64,000 nt of DNA. It comes from Pseudomonas asgharzadehiana. GTDB taxonomy: Bacteria; Pseudomonadota; Gammaproteobacteria; Pseudomonadales; Pseudomonadaceae. This document shows, in pieces, positions 1 to 7,337 of the stretch. The notes beneath the pieces were generated by a model, which ran no database searches, had not been told where the DNA came from, and saw only the letters and a list, made by a program, of their open reading frames with translations. Position 1 is the first letter of the stretch; each line of letters opens with the position of its first letter. Made by a program: the position numbers and the translations under genes. The stretch covers positions 1,178,001 through 1,242,000 of the forward strand of contig NZ_CP077079.1 in NCBI RefSeq assembly GCF_019139815.1, read 5' to 3'.

Positions 1-567
1 CTGGTTGGTCAGGGCGCCGAAGTTGACGTCGGTGCCGTTCATCACACGGGTAGCGGCGATTTTTTCGTCGAGCGGACGCCCCGGCATCATCAGCGGCATC
101 CACTCGGCCATCTCGCTACGGTCTTCGGTGTAGTGCATATCCGAAAACGCGTGGTGCTGGCTGAGGGTTTCAAAGCGCTTCTTGAGGAACGACACGCCTT
201 TTTCGCCCTGCACGAAGCTCAGGTGCGGCACGGGGCTGATAAAGGACTTGGACGAGCCAAAGGTGCCCTTTTTGGTCAGGTACGCCCAGAACTGCTTCGA
301 CACCTCAAACTGGGTGTTGATGTGGATGGCTTTCTTGATGTCGATGGAACCATCGGCGGCCTGCGGGGTGTAGTTCAGCTCGCACAGCCCGGCGTGGCCG
401 GTACCGGCGTTGTTCCACGGGTTGGAACTCTCCGCTGCACCCGAGTCCATCAGCTCAACGACTTCCAGCTTGAGGCCGGGGTCGAGCTCTTTGAGCAGAA
501 CGGCCAGGGTGGCACTCATGATGCCGGCCCCTACCAGAACTACGTCGACTGCTTCGTTATGCGCCAT
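1..567 (-). CDS. mqo: Malate:quinone oxidoreductase, N-terminal part (gene runs off the left edge)
   Basis: The first 189 residues are present; the C-terminal part lies outside the window. The enzyme is an FAD-dependent peripheral membrane protein that oxidises malate to oxaloacetate and passes electrons to quinone in the TCA cycle. The N-terminus [20 protein letters not shown] holds the dinucleotide-binding GAGIMS loop, followed by the [20 protein letters not shown] segment typical of Mqo. The start at 567 is preceded by GGAG at a spacing of about nine bases, and an in-frame stop (TAA) sits immediately upstream, so no longer N-terminus is possible. Family assignment is by recognition of these segments. 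Confidence 0.95.
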   Translation of the reverse strand, partial: MAHNEAVDVVLVGAGIMSATLAVLLKELDPGLKLEVVELMDSGAAESSNPWNNAGTGHAGLCELNYTPQAADGSIDIKKAIHINTQFEVSKQFWAYLTKKGTFGSSKSFISPVPHLSFVQGEKGVSFLKKRFETLSQHHAFSDMHYTEDRSEMAEWMPLMMPGRPLDEKIAATRVMNGTDVNFGALTNQ

Positions 568-1294
568 TTAACGCGTCTCCAAAATCTGCAGCACCAAATT
601 GACGGCATGGCTGCCAGGAGTGACGGGGCGGTTCACGTGATGCCCCAGGTTACCCATGGCCAGGATCGCCATGTCCGTTTCGCAATTCTTTGCAACTTCA
701 GCGCACGCTTCCTGCCTGCCTAATCCGCCTATGAACGCATTCATGGGCGCCTGTGGCAATTCGACTTATGGTCAAAGCGTGCGATGGGTGCAATCAATCC
801 GTAGCGGACAGGCTCAAGCTCCCGTTGTCGAGGAGTACTCAATCCTGTGTGGTTGGGCTGTTCCAGACGCTGATGGTGCTTGTACAAACGCCAAACTATT
901 CATTTGCTCGCCACACTCTTGTGAAGTTGTGAAAACCCGTTTTTTCACGCTCTTTTGAAGACGTGAACCTCAAAAAAGGGCTGCCTCAGCCTGGCACCTG
1001 GCCCGCGGTACTTTTGCCGACATGCGGCAAAACGGGCAAACAACTCAAGTGGCCGAGCGCAATGGCAGCTCTGGCAGATTCGGTAAAGGCGGGTGGTTTG
1101 CAAAGGAAACAGCAAGCGCGCCAGCTTCACTCGATCTGTGTGGGCGGCTCTCTGTGGGCGATTCTTGAGGTTAATACCGAGGCATTAACGTTGCTGCGAG
1201 GCCCGATCAGGAGACGTCCTTATAATCGGGGGGAGATTGTAGCGAAGAACGTCAGGGAAATGGACGTGTTTTATGACTTTTATTCGAGTTGTGG
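568..1294. other. Long non-coding stretch upstream of mqo
   Basis: About 730 bases with no convincing gene. It must contain the mqo promoter and leader on the minus strand. A reading frame of up to 63 codons (759-568, minus) ends in a stop touching the mqo start codon, but its coding status is doubtful. A perfect 8-base inverted repeat lies at 1012-1032, and a plus-strand TATAAT at 1221-1226 has no matching -35 element. I do not recognise a known small RNA here. Confidence 0.5.
1012..1032. repeat. Perfect inverted repeat (8-base arms, 5-base loop)
   Basis: TTTTGCCG and CGGCAAAA are exact reverse complements separated by ACATG. The Ts lie on the 5' side of the stem on both strands, so it is not a normal intrinsic terminator. 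It could be a protein-binding operator in the mqo upstream region. The function is unknown. Confidence 0.5.
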
Positions 1295-1528
1295 TCAGGA
1301 GGCCAACGCTTGGCGCGGTTGTGCGTGTATCACCGCTGGGCGAACCCGGGCGCTGGCCGGCAGCGGGCGGTGCATCCAGCATAGCCGGGTCTCGGTCACT
1401 TCCACCCAGCCTTCGCCGACAGGCGGCAGGCTGCACTGCTTGAATGCCAGGCAATGGCCCTTGGCGTCGAGCAAGGCGAACTGGCGATGACGGGTGTGTG
1501 ACATGAACAGCGATTTGAGAAGGCGCAT
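1295..1528 (-). CDS. Small hypothetical protein (77 aa)
   Basis: A 77-residue basic protein with no signal peptide or membrane segment. The central part (RHRQFALLDAKGHCLAFKQC, then GEGWVEVTETRLCW) looks like a compact beta-rich fold, and I believe similar small proteins occur in other fluorescent pseudomonads. A second possible start is Met-9 at 1504; neither start has a clear ribosome binding site. It is divergent from the YajG lipoprotein gene. No function can be assigned. Confidence 0.5.
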   Translation of the reverse strand: MRLLKSLFMSHTRHRQFALLDAKGHCLAFKQCSLPPVGEGWVEVTETRLCWMHRPLPASARVRPAVIHAQPRQALAS

Positions 1529-1710
1529 GGTTTTGTACCGGTTGCGTTACATGCTTGAAGGTTGCCAGTCTGCCATGACATTGAAATGACGGATTTATGC
1601 GAAATTGTAATTTCGCCGTGGTTTCAGGTGCTGTTCAGGATGACTGGTGGGTGCCCTGCGCACACCGTTATACTGCCCGCCTGTTTGCACCTAGTCCTGG
1701 AGAAATGAGT

Positions 1711-2298
1711 ATGTTGCAACGCCTGTTGTTCGGTTTGATCACTGTGACCAGTTTGACTTTGGTTGGCTGCGCCAACAGCCCGCAACAACTCAGCCCGCAA
1801 CCTAAGCTCACCACCCAGCTGGCGCCGGTAGGCCACGGCCAGCCGGTGTCGGTGCGTGTAGTGGATGGTCGCCCGTCGCCTACGCTCGGTTCGCGCGGCG
1901 GCCTGTACCCGGAGACCGCGCTGATTTCGGTCACCGGCCAGGACGTGCTGCCCAAGCTGCAGGCCCAGGCTGAAGCGGCCGTGCGCCTGTTGGGCTTCAC
2001 CCCAAGCCCCAACGCCCCGGGCGCTCCCCAGTTGACCATCACCCTGGCGGAGCTGAAGTATCAGTCGCCCAAAGAAGGCCTGTACGTGACTGAAGCCGCC
2101 ATCGGCGCTACGTTCAAGTCCGACGTCACCGCCGGCACCCGTCGCTACAGTGGTCGCTATGGTGCGTCGCTCAACCAGCGCTTCGGCATGTCGCCCAACC
2201 AGGAAACCAACACCAAGCTGGTCAGCGACGTCCTCAGTGACGCGTTGACCCGCCTGTTCAAAGACCCGAGCATCGGCCAGTTGCTCAGCGCGCAATAA
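1711..2298 (+). CDS. YajG-type lipoprotein
   Basis: A secreted lipoprotein of 195 residues. The signal peptide MLQRLLFGLITVTSLTLVGC ends in a lipobox (LVGC), so the mature protein is acylated on this cysteine, probably on an inner face of the envelope. The remainder resembles the YajG family (PF03923), whose role is not established. The ATG at 1711 is preferred because GGAG at 1699-1702 is eight bases away; an ATG two codons earlier lies too close to it. A TATACT hexamer at 1669-1674 may be the -10 element. A strong terminator follows the stop codon. Confidence 0.8.
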   Translation: MLQRLLFGLITVTSLTLVGCANSPQQLSPQPKLTTQLAPVGHGQPVSVRVVDGRPSPTLGSRGGLYPETALISVTGQDVLPKLQAQAEAAVRLLGFTPSPNAPGAPQLTITLAELKYQSPKEGLYVTEAAIGATFKSDVTAGTRRYSGRYGASLNQRFGMSPNQETNTKLVSDVLSDALTRLFKDPSIGQLLSAQ

Positions 2299-2310
2299 CC
2301 GTTTCGCAAA

Positions 2311-2343
2311 AAAAACCGGGCTTGGTTGAGCCCGGTTTTTTTA
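2311..2343. terminator. Intrinsic terminator after the YajG lipoprotein gene
   Basis: The stem AACCGGGCT / AGCCCGGTT closes a TGGTTG loop and is followed by a run of seven Ts. An A-run on the left side means it can also stop transcription arriving from the convergent small gene at 2355-2564. Confidence 0.9.
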
Positions 2344-2354
2344 TGTCTTGAGTT

Positions 2355-2564
2355 TCATGCGGCTGTGTCGATACGGAAGTCCAGCATGCTTACCCCCGTC
2401 AACAGGTCGGCTTCCGGCAGGTCGGCATGTTGATGTCCGCCAAGGGCGCAATACACCAGCCAGTGGCGGTCCTGCACGTTGAACGCCAGGCTGCCGACCA
2501 GCGCCTCCTGCTCGTCGCTTTGGGCCATCAGATACAGCCGATCCTGGTTGTGTGCGTGCAACAT
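2355..2564 (-). CDS. Small conserved-looking hypothetical protein (69 aa)
   Basis: A 69-residue acidic soluble protein (starts MLHAHNQDRLYLMAQSDEQE), convergent with the YajG lipoprotein gene and sharing its bidirectional terminator. On the minus strand GGGAGCTTGTC precedes the ATG at 2564, giving a good ribosome binding site. An alternative frame at 2341-2592 is very rich in Arg, Pro and Gly and looks like a shadow. I do not recognise a domain. Confidence 0.6.
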   Translation of the reverse strand: MLHAHNQDRLYLMAQSDEQEALVGSLAFNVQDRHWLVYCALGGHQHADLPEADLLTGVSMLDFRIDTAA

Positions 2565-2747
2565 GACAAGCTCCCGAACGTTCGAAGGGCAACAGAGTGG
2601 CTTGTTAAGGTGACGTTCAGGTGACGCTGTAAATTACTGGATACATTAACCGTTCATGGGGGATGGAGCGTTTTCGGCGCTGGAGGCCACTATCGTCCAG
2701 GTTTGTAGCTGGGCTGATACCCAGTCACTGTTTCGCTGAGGTTTGCG

Positions 2748-3005
2748 ATGGCCCTGCCCGCACTATTGATCAATGCTCTCGCTTTAGCGGTGGCCTGCCC
2801 CGGCGCAGCGCTCCTGTTCATTACCCGACTGCGCGAGCAACGCGCGATGGCTGACCTGACCGCGCAAAGTGAGAAGCGCACGATCGACCAACCCATGCTG
2901 TTTCTGGATGTGCGCACCGAGCGGGCGCACCGTGTGGCTTATCGAGTCGGTTTTGTGTGTATGGGGCTGGCGCTGAGCATCTCCTGGCTCAGCACCCACC
3001 TATAA
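2748..3005 (+). CDS. Small membrane protein of unknown function (85 aa)
   Basis: The sequence predicts two membrane segments, near residues 3-25 (ALPALLINALALAVACPGAA) and 65-83 (VGFVCMGLALSISWL), joined by a polar loop rich in Arg, Glu and Gln. A GAGG motif lies about six bases before the ATG. The gene stands alone and is followed by a REP-like hairpin. No family is recognised, but the composition and ribosome binding site support it being real. Confidence 0.55.
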   Translation: MALPALLINALALAVACPGAALLFITRLREQRAMADLTAQSEKRTIDQPMLFLDVRTERAHRVAYRVGFVCMGLALSISWLSTHL

Positions 3006-3020
3006 ACGCAGCGCAAACCA

Positions 3021-3052
3021 AATGTGGGAGGGAGCAAGCCCCCTCCCACATT
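3021..3052. repeat. REP-like palindrome
   Basis: AATGTGGGAGGG and CCCTCCCACATT are exact inverted copies around AGCAAGCC. This is the core of the REP elements scattered through P. fluorescens genomes. It lies between convergent genes and may also limit read-through. Confidence 0.8.
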
Positions 3053-3066
3053 TTCAAGCTCGGCGT

Positions 3067-4230
3067 TTACAGGGGAATGCCGGCTTTAACGCGGTACTGG
3101 TTGCGCACAGGTGTCGCGTACTGCACCACCAGGTAGGGCCGGTGCTCAGCGGGGCACTCGTTCAAGCGTCGGTCCCATTCCGCCTGCGCCTTGGCCAGTT
3201 CATCCGCGGGGAACAGCTCGGCGGCCTTTGGTACCTGCAATTGCGGGTCGGCGTCGCTCCACTGGGCGTAGGCCAGATAGTGCACCGGGAACAACCGATA
3301 ACCGCCCAGAATCTGCCGGTCCATCTCCACGGCCAGTACTTTGGTGTCTTCGAAACGCTCGGTAATCGGAGGTGCGAAGTTGATATGGACGCGGCCTTTA
3401 TAGCCGGTGATGCCCAGGGCAATGCTGACGTCATCCTCGCCCTGCGCTTTTACATAAGTGCCCGTGGTTGCGCGGATGTACAACTCGCGCGCCTTGGCCG
3501 AATCACACGGGTCGTATTCGTAGCTGATGGACACCGGCGTCAGGTTCAGCGACTGGATCACTTCGGCAAACGGCTCGTCCTTGCGGCTGACGTGAAACAT
3601 CTTGAGGATCGCCGATTCGGTGCGATCATCCCCATCCTTGGCCCGGCCTTCTGCCTGGGCTATCCAGATCGACTGGCAGTCGTTGCGGATCGAATGATTG
3701 ATGTAGGCCGACAATAGGTTGAACGCCGCCATCTTCTCCTTTCGCCCAGTGATTGAACGGTGCACGATAAAGCTCTTGTTCAGGCGCATCAGGTCGCTGA
3801 CGAAGGGCTTTTGCAGCAGGTTGTCACCAATGGCGATGCGTGGCGTCGGCAGGCCAGCGTGATACACGGCGTAGTTGACGAAGGCCGGGTCCATCACGAT
3901 ATCGCGGTGGTTGGCCAAAAACAGGTAGGCGCTGCCGGACTTGAGCTGCTCGACGCCAGTGTAGGTCACGCCGTCGGTCGCCCGGTCGATGGTGTGGTCG
4001 ACGTAATACTCGACTTTGTCCTGCAGCGTGGCCACGGTGGTGACCCCGGCGAATTCACGGCGCAGCTTGCGAGCGATCATCGGCTTGAGCAACCAGCCCA
4101 GGGGGCCGGCGAAGCGCGGGAAGCGGAAGTGGGTCAGGATGTCCAGAAAGGCCTTGTCACTGAACAGCCGGTCCAGCACTGCCGGGACTTCGCTGTCGTT
4201 ATAAGGTCGGATGGTATCGAATTCGCCCAT
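3067..4230 (-). CDS. PlsC-like acyltransferase
   Basis: A 387-residue protein of the glycerolipid acyltransferase superfamily (PF01553), which transfers acyl groups to lysophospholipids or related acceptors at the inner membrane. The putative catalytic block is FLANHRDIVMDP, near residues 105-116. In it the His and the final Asp are separated by five residues instead of the usual four. The substrate-binding segment IAQAEGRAKDG corresponds to the family EGR motif. The protein is much longer than housekeeping PlsC (about 240 aa) and has long flanking regions, so the acceptor may differ. The ATG at 4230 is preferred over the adjacent one at 4233 because it is better spaced from the AGAG motif. 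Confidence 0.8.
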   Translation of the reverse strand: MGEFDTIRPYNDSEVPAVLDRLFSDKAFLDILTHFRFPRFAGPLGWLLKPMIARKLRREFAGVTTVATLQDKVEYYVDHTIDRATDGVTYTGVEQLKSGSAYLFLANHRDIVMDPAFVNYAVYHAGLPTPRIAIGDNLLQKPFVSDLMRLNKSFIVHRSITGRKEKMAAFNLLSAYINHSIRNDCQSIWIAQAEGRAKDGDDRTESAILKMFHVSRKDEPFAEVIQSLNLTPVSISYEYDPCDSAKARELYIRATTGTYVKAQGEDDVSIALGITGYKGRVHINFAPPITERFEDTKVLAVEMDRQILGGYRLFPVHYLAYAQWSDADPQLQVPKAAELFPADELAKAQAEWDRRLNECPAEHRPYLVVQYATPVRNQYRVKAGIPL

Positions 4231-4362
4231 CATGCTCTCTTGTTAGAAACGGCTAGGGTAAGTAAAGGAAAAACCAGGGTGCGGACCAGGTAATGGGCCA
4301 GGCCGAAAATAGCCCTGTAAATAGACCGGCGATTATACGCACAAGTCACTTGGGAGACTGCG

Positions 4363-4545
4363 ATGCTGGAAACTGCGACGTACGATTGTCCTTATTGCGG
4401 TGAAGAGGTCGAGACGACGGTGGACTTGTCGGGCGGAGATCAGGTTTACATCGAAGACTGTCAGGTGTGCTGCCGCCCGATTATTTTCGACCTGCAGGTG
4501 CATGGTGACGAGTGGATGCTCGAAACCCGCAGTGAAAACGAATAG
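4363..4545 (+). CDS. CPXCG-motif zinc-ribbon protein
   Basis: A 60-residue cysteine-rich protein. CPYCGEE near residue 9 and CQVCCRP near residue 33 provide two CxxC pairs that probably bind one zinc ion, as in the annotated CPXCG family. The acidic C-terminus ends RSENE. A GGGAG ribosome binding site precedes the ATG. The next gene (DUF2007) starts 11 bases downstream, so the two are probably cotranscribed. The molecular role is unknown. Confidence 0.85.
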   Translation: MLETATYDCPYCGEEVETTVDLSGGDQVYIEDCQVCCRPIIFDLQVHGDEWMLETRSENE

Positions 4546-4556
4546 CAGGTGCGCCC

Positions 4557-4817
4557 ATGCAGCGAATCTACGAACCGGAAAACCTGATGGAGGGCGAGCT
4601 GTTGCAAAAGATGCTCGCCAGCGAGGGCATCGAGGCGCACCTGGTGGGGCGTCATTTGCTCGGCGGCACCGGCGAATTGCCGATCTTCGGCTTGCTGGGC
4701 CTGGAAGTCGATAATGACCGCGCCGCCGATGCCCGCGAGCTGATCACTGCCTATATCGGTGCGCAGCCCGTGCCCGGCGATGAACCCGACAGCTTCCCCG
4801 ACGTGCTGGTCTGTTAG
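4557..4817 (+). CDS. DUF2007 domain protein (putative signal-transducing protein)
   Basis: An 86-residue protein whose N-terminal half (IYEPENLMEGELLQKMLASE) matches the start of DUF2007, a small ferredoxin-like domain annotated as putative signal-transducing. The GIEAHLVGRHLLGG and GLLGLEVDNDRAADA segments fit the rest of the fold. It lies 11 bases after the CPXCG gene and 36 bases before the SRAP gene, so the three may share a transcript. No biochemical role is known. Confidence 0.8.
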   Translation: MQRIYEPENLMEGELLQKMLASEGIEAHLVGRHLLGGTGELPIFGLLGLEVDNDRAADARELITAYIGAQPVPGDEPDSFPDVLVC

Positions 4818-4853
4818 GCTGTCGGTCGGTTTACCCAAGAGTCGTGTTGCCCC

Positions 4854-5474
4854 ATGTGTGGACGTTATGCCCTGTTTCGCTGGAACCCTTCCTTTGCTGC
4901 CTTGCCGGGCTTTCCGGCCGACCAGCAAGCCCAGTGGAACATCTCCCCGAATGATTCCGTGCTGATCCAGCGCGCCGCCGACGGCCAGCGCACCCTGGCC
5001 CGCGCCCGCTGGGGCCTGACGCCACCCTGGCTCACCGACCTTTCCCGCACCCCGGCTCATGCCCGCGCCGAAACCCTGGCCGAACAACCGATGTTTCGCG
5101 AGGCGTTCCGTCAGCGGCGCTGCCTGCTACCGGCCAATGGTTTCTACGAGTGGCGTGGCACCCAGCGCAAGCGCCCGTACTGGCTGACACCGGGGGAGGG
5201 TTCCACATTGTTTTTTGCCGCGATCTGGGAAGCCTATCCGGTGCAGGAGCAGGTGTGGCTGAGCACGGCAGTGGTCACCCAGGCCGCGCAGAGCCAGCGT
5301 CGACCACTGATTCTGGATGTGGCGGGGCAGGCGGCCTGGCTCGACCCCGAGACGCCGCTGCATGTGCTGCAAGGCCTGTTGGCCAGTGAACCGGTCGCAT
5401 TGCGCGAGCGCGTCCTGGCCAATATGGTCAACGATCCCAAGCTCAATGGGCCGGAGTGCCTGACGCCGGCTTAA
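4854..5474 (+). CDS. SRAP (YedK/HMCES) family protein with altered active site
   Basis: SRAP proteins form a DNA-protein crosslink with abasic sites in single-stranded DNA through Cys-2. This 206-residue protein keeps the MCGRYA start with Cys-2, the WNISPND segment, and the Glu of the GFYEW motif (Glu-99). Two other residues used by E. coli YedK differ: the Asn of the NAR-ET motif is His-69 (HARAET), and the His of HDRRPLVL aligns with Ser-147 (SQRRPLIL). The family assignment is secure. Whether it still crosslinks or releases abasic sites normally is uncertain. Numbering comes from a by-eye alignment. Confidence 0.88.
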   Translation: MCGRYALFRWNPSFAALPGFPADQQAQWNISPNDSVLIQRAADGQRTLARARWGLTPPWLTDLSRTPAHARAETLAEQPMFREAFRQRRCLLPANGFYEWRGTQRKRPYWLTPGEGSTLFFAAIWEAYPVQEQVWLSTAVVTQAAQSQRRPLILDVAGQAAWLDPETPLHVLQGLLASEPVALRERVLANMVNDPKLNGPECLTPA

Positions 5475-5600
5475 GCCTGGCGACTGTGGGATGTATCTGA
5501 AAATTTGCAGCTACACGTCTGGTGTATCTGGCGTGGATACAAATGAGCGCCTACGATACGCGCCATGTTTCAAGGGCGTTTTTTCAGGGAGAGAGTGTTG

Positions 5601-6419
5601 ATGAAAAAAACAGTGGCGGTAAGCGTACTGGCTGCGGCGATGCTGCTGGCTGGGTGTCAGTCGGTCAATACCACCAGCGGCGGCGCCGTTGGAGTTGAGC
5701 GCAAGCAATACATGTTCAGCATGCTGTCGAGTCAGGAAGTTGACCAGATGTATGCCCAGTCCTATCAGCAGACCCTGGGTGAAGCCAGTGGCAAAGGGGT
5801 TTTGGACAAGACCAGCGCCAACGCCAAGCGCGTGCAGGCCATCGCCAAACGCTTGATCGCCCAGGCGCCGACCTTCCGTGCGGATGCCGCCCAGTGGAAC
5901 TGGGAAGTCAACCTGATCAAGAGCGATGAGATGAACGCCAACTGCGGCCCTGGCGGCAAGATTCTGGTTTACAGCGCGCTGATCGACAATCTCAAACTCA
6001 CCGATGACGAGCTGGCTGCGGTGATGGGCCATGAAATCGCCCACGCCTTGCGTGAACACGGTCGCGAAGCCATGTCCAAGGCCTACGGTATCGAGATGGC
6101 CAAGCAGGGCGCCGGTGCGTTGTTCGGCCTGGGCCAGGACAGCCTGGCACTGGCCGACACGGTGGCCAACTATGGCATGACCTTGCCCAACAGCCGCAGC
6201 AATGAAAACGAAGCCGACCTGATCGGTCTGGAGCTATCGGCCCGCGCCGGCTACAACCCGAACGCGGCCATCACGCTGTGGAACAAAATGGCCAAGGCAT
6301 CGGAAGGTGCGCCGCCGGAGTTCATGAGTACGCACCCCGCGTCCGACAGCCGGATTGCGTCGCTGCAGGCGGCGATTCCGAAGGTGATGCCGCTCTACCA
6401 ACAGGCCAAGAAGTCCTAA
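5601..6419 (+). CDS. M48-family metallopeptidase lipoprotein (LoiP/YggG-like)
   Basis: A 272-residue periplasmic zinc protease anchored as a lipoprotein. The signal peptide MKKTVAVSVLAAAMLLAGC ends in an LAGC lipobox (Cys-19). The zinc site HEIAH is at residues 144-148, with the third ligand probably in NENEADLIG. The family degrades or controls the quality of outer-membrane and periplasmic proteins. The ATG at 5601 is chosen because it follows GGGAGAG and starts the signal peptide; an upstream ATG at 5565 would add 12 residues ahead of it. A REP-like hairpin follows. Confidence 0.88.
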   Translation: MKKTVAVSVLAAAMLLAGCQSVNTTSGGAVGVERKQYMFSMLSSQEVDQMYAQSYQQTLGEASGKGVLDKTSANAKRVQAIAKRLIAQAPTFRADAAQWNWEVNLIKSDEMNANCGPGGKILVYSALIDNLKLTDDELAAVMGHEIAHALREHGREAMSKAYGIEMAKQGAGALFGLGQDSLALADTVANYGMTLPNSRSNENEADLIGLELSARAGYNPNAAITLWNKMAKASEGAPPEFMSTHPASDSRIASLQAAIPKVMPLYQQAKKS

Positions 6420-6436
6420 GGCTTGATGAAGACCTA

Positions 6437-6467
6437 AATGTGGGAGGGTTCTACACCCTCCCACATT
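6437..6467. repeat. REP-like perfect palindrome, possible terminator
   Basis: AATGTGGGAGGGT and ACCCTCCCACATT are exact inverted copies around TCTAC. The element lies between the convergent M48 protease and manganese exporter genes and shares the arm sequence of the other REP copies in this window. Confidence 0.8.
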
Positions 6468-6492
6468 GGTTTGGGTTTGCAGGCTTAGCGCC

Positions 6493-7077
6493 TTAGATCC
6501 AGCCACTGCTTTGCATGGCTTTGTACACCGCCACAATCGCCAGCACGAAGAACGCCGTTGCCGCCAATCGACGAATCAACGTCAACGGCAATTTTTCCGC
6601 CGCGAAATTCCCCGCCAGAACCACCGGTACGTTGGCAATCAACATGCCCAGGGTGGTACCGATGATGACCAGCCACAGCTCAGGGTATTGCGCCGCCAGC
6701 ATCACCGTGGCGATCTGCGTCTTGTCACCTATTTCTGCCAGGAAAAATGCAATCAGTGTGGTCAGGAACGGCCCGAACTTGCGTGTGGTGCTGGCTTCGT
6801 CGTCGTCGAGCTTGTCGGGCACCAGGGTCCACAGGGCGGTCGCGCAGAAGCTCGCCGCAAGGATCCAGTGCAACACCGCATCCGAGAAGAAACTGCCAAA
6901 CCAGGCGCCCACGGCACCGGCGGCCGCATGGTTGGCCAGGGTCGCGGCAACGATGCCGGCGATGATCGGCCAGGGCTTGCGGAAGCGAGCGGCGAGAATG
7001 AGTGCGAGCAGTTGCGTCTTGTCGCCGATTTCGGCCAAGGCAACGATTGCAGTTGGAACGAGGAGTGAATCCAGCAT
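6493..7077 (-). CDS. GDT1/TMEM165 (UPF0016) family manganese exporter
   Basis: A 194-residue inner-membrane protein made of two homologous halves, each with the family signature E-G-D-K-T-Q (residues 16-22 EIGDKTQ and again near 115-121). These acidic motifs form the cation path. Bacterial members export Mn2+ and relieve manganese toxicity. About six hydrophobic segments are visible. The start at 7077 (MLDSLLVPTA) fits the family; the open frame reaches 7302, but that part overlaps the upstream riboswitch and is not protein-like. The manganese riboswitch upstream gives independent support for the substrate. Confidence 0.9.
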   Translation of the reverse strand: MLDSLLVPTAIVALAEIGDKTQLLALILAARFRKPWPIIAGIVAATLANHAAAGAVGAWFGSFFSDAVLHWILAASFCATALWTLVPDKLDDDEASTTRKFGPFLTTLIAFFLAEIGDKTQIATVMLAAQYPELWLVIIGTTLGMLIANVPVVLAGNFAAEKLPLTLIRRLAATAFFVLAIVAVYKAMQSSGWI

Positions 7078-7091
7078 CAGGTAGGTTTCCA

Positions 7092-7135
7092 GGGGCGGGT
7101 CGACACGGCTATGACACGTACAGCCTTCCCGCCCC
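7092..7135 (-). promoter_or_regulatory. Hairpin between the manganese aptamer and the exporter start codon
   Basis: GGGGCGGG and CCCGCCCC form an 8-base perfect stem around a 28-base loop, ending 14 bases before the start codon at 7077. There is no T-run, so translational control or an anti-terminator role is more likely than simple termination. The regulatory role is inference from position. Confidence 0.5.
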
Positions 7136-7144
7136 GGGTAAGGT

Positions 7145-7282
7145 GTGCGTGCCATAGGTCTTGTCAAACCCCGGTCCGTCTGTGCGGACTCCTGGGTCGC
7201 ATACGCCATGGTCTGCTGACCAAGTATGTTGACGTATGCCGGACGAGCGTGAGGCTCGTGGGAGACTACTCCCCTAGGACGG
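7145..7282 (-). promoter_or_regulatory. yybP-ykoY manganese riboswitch
   Basis: Reading the minus strand, the leader contains the conserved blocks of this aptamer: GGGGAGTAG (7274-7266), GTCAACATAC (7233-7224) and GACAAGACCTATGGC (7165-7151). The aptamer senses Mn2+ and commonly sits in front of UPF0016 exporters. Exact boundaries are approximate. A downstream hairpin at 7092-7135 probably acts as part of the expression platform. Confidence 0.9.
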
Positions 7283-7337
7283 AGCGGATTCTGCCTAGGC
7301 AAAACCTATTCGGCAAGCCTTCTTTTTCAAACGCCTG

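Noticed and set aside
568..759. A 63-codon frame ending at the mqo start codon
   Set aside because: It starts at TTG, has no clear ribosome binding site and no recognisable domain. It is mentioned as a possible leader peptide only.
1221..1226. Plus-strand TATAAT as a promoter
   Set aside because: There is no -35 element at a 16-18-base spacing and no gene in the right position downstream.
7078..7302. N-terminal extension of the manganese exporter
   Set aside because: The extension is encoded by the riboswitch leader, has no membrane or domain character, and the family N-terminus begins at 7077.
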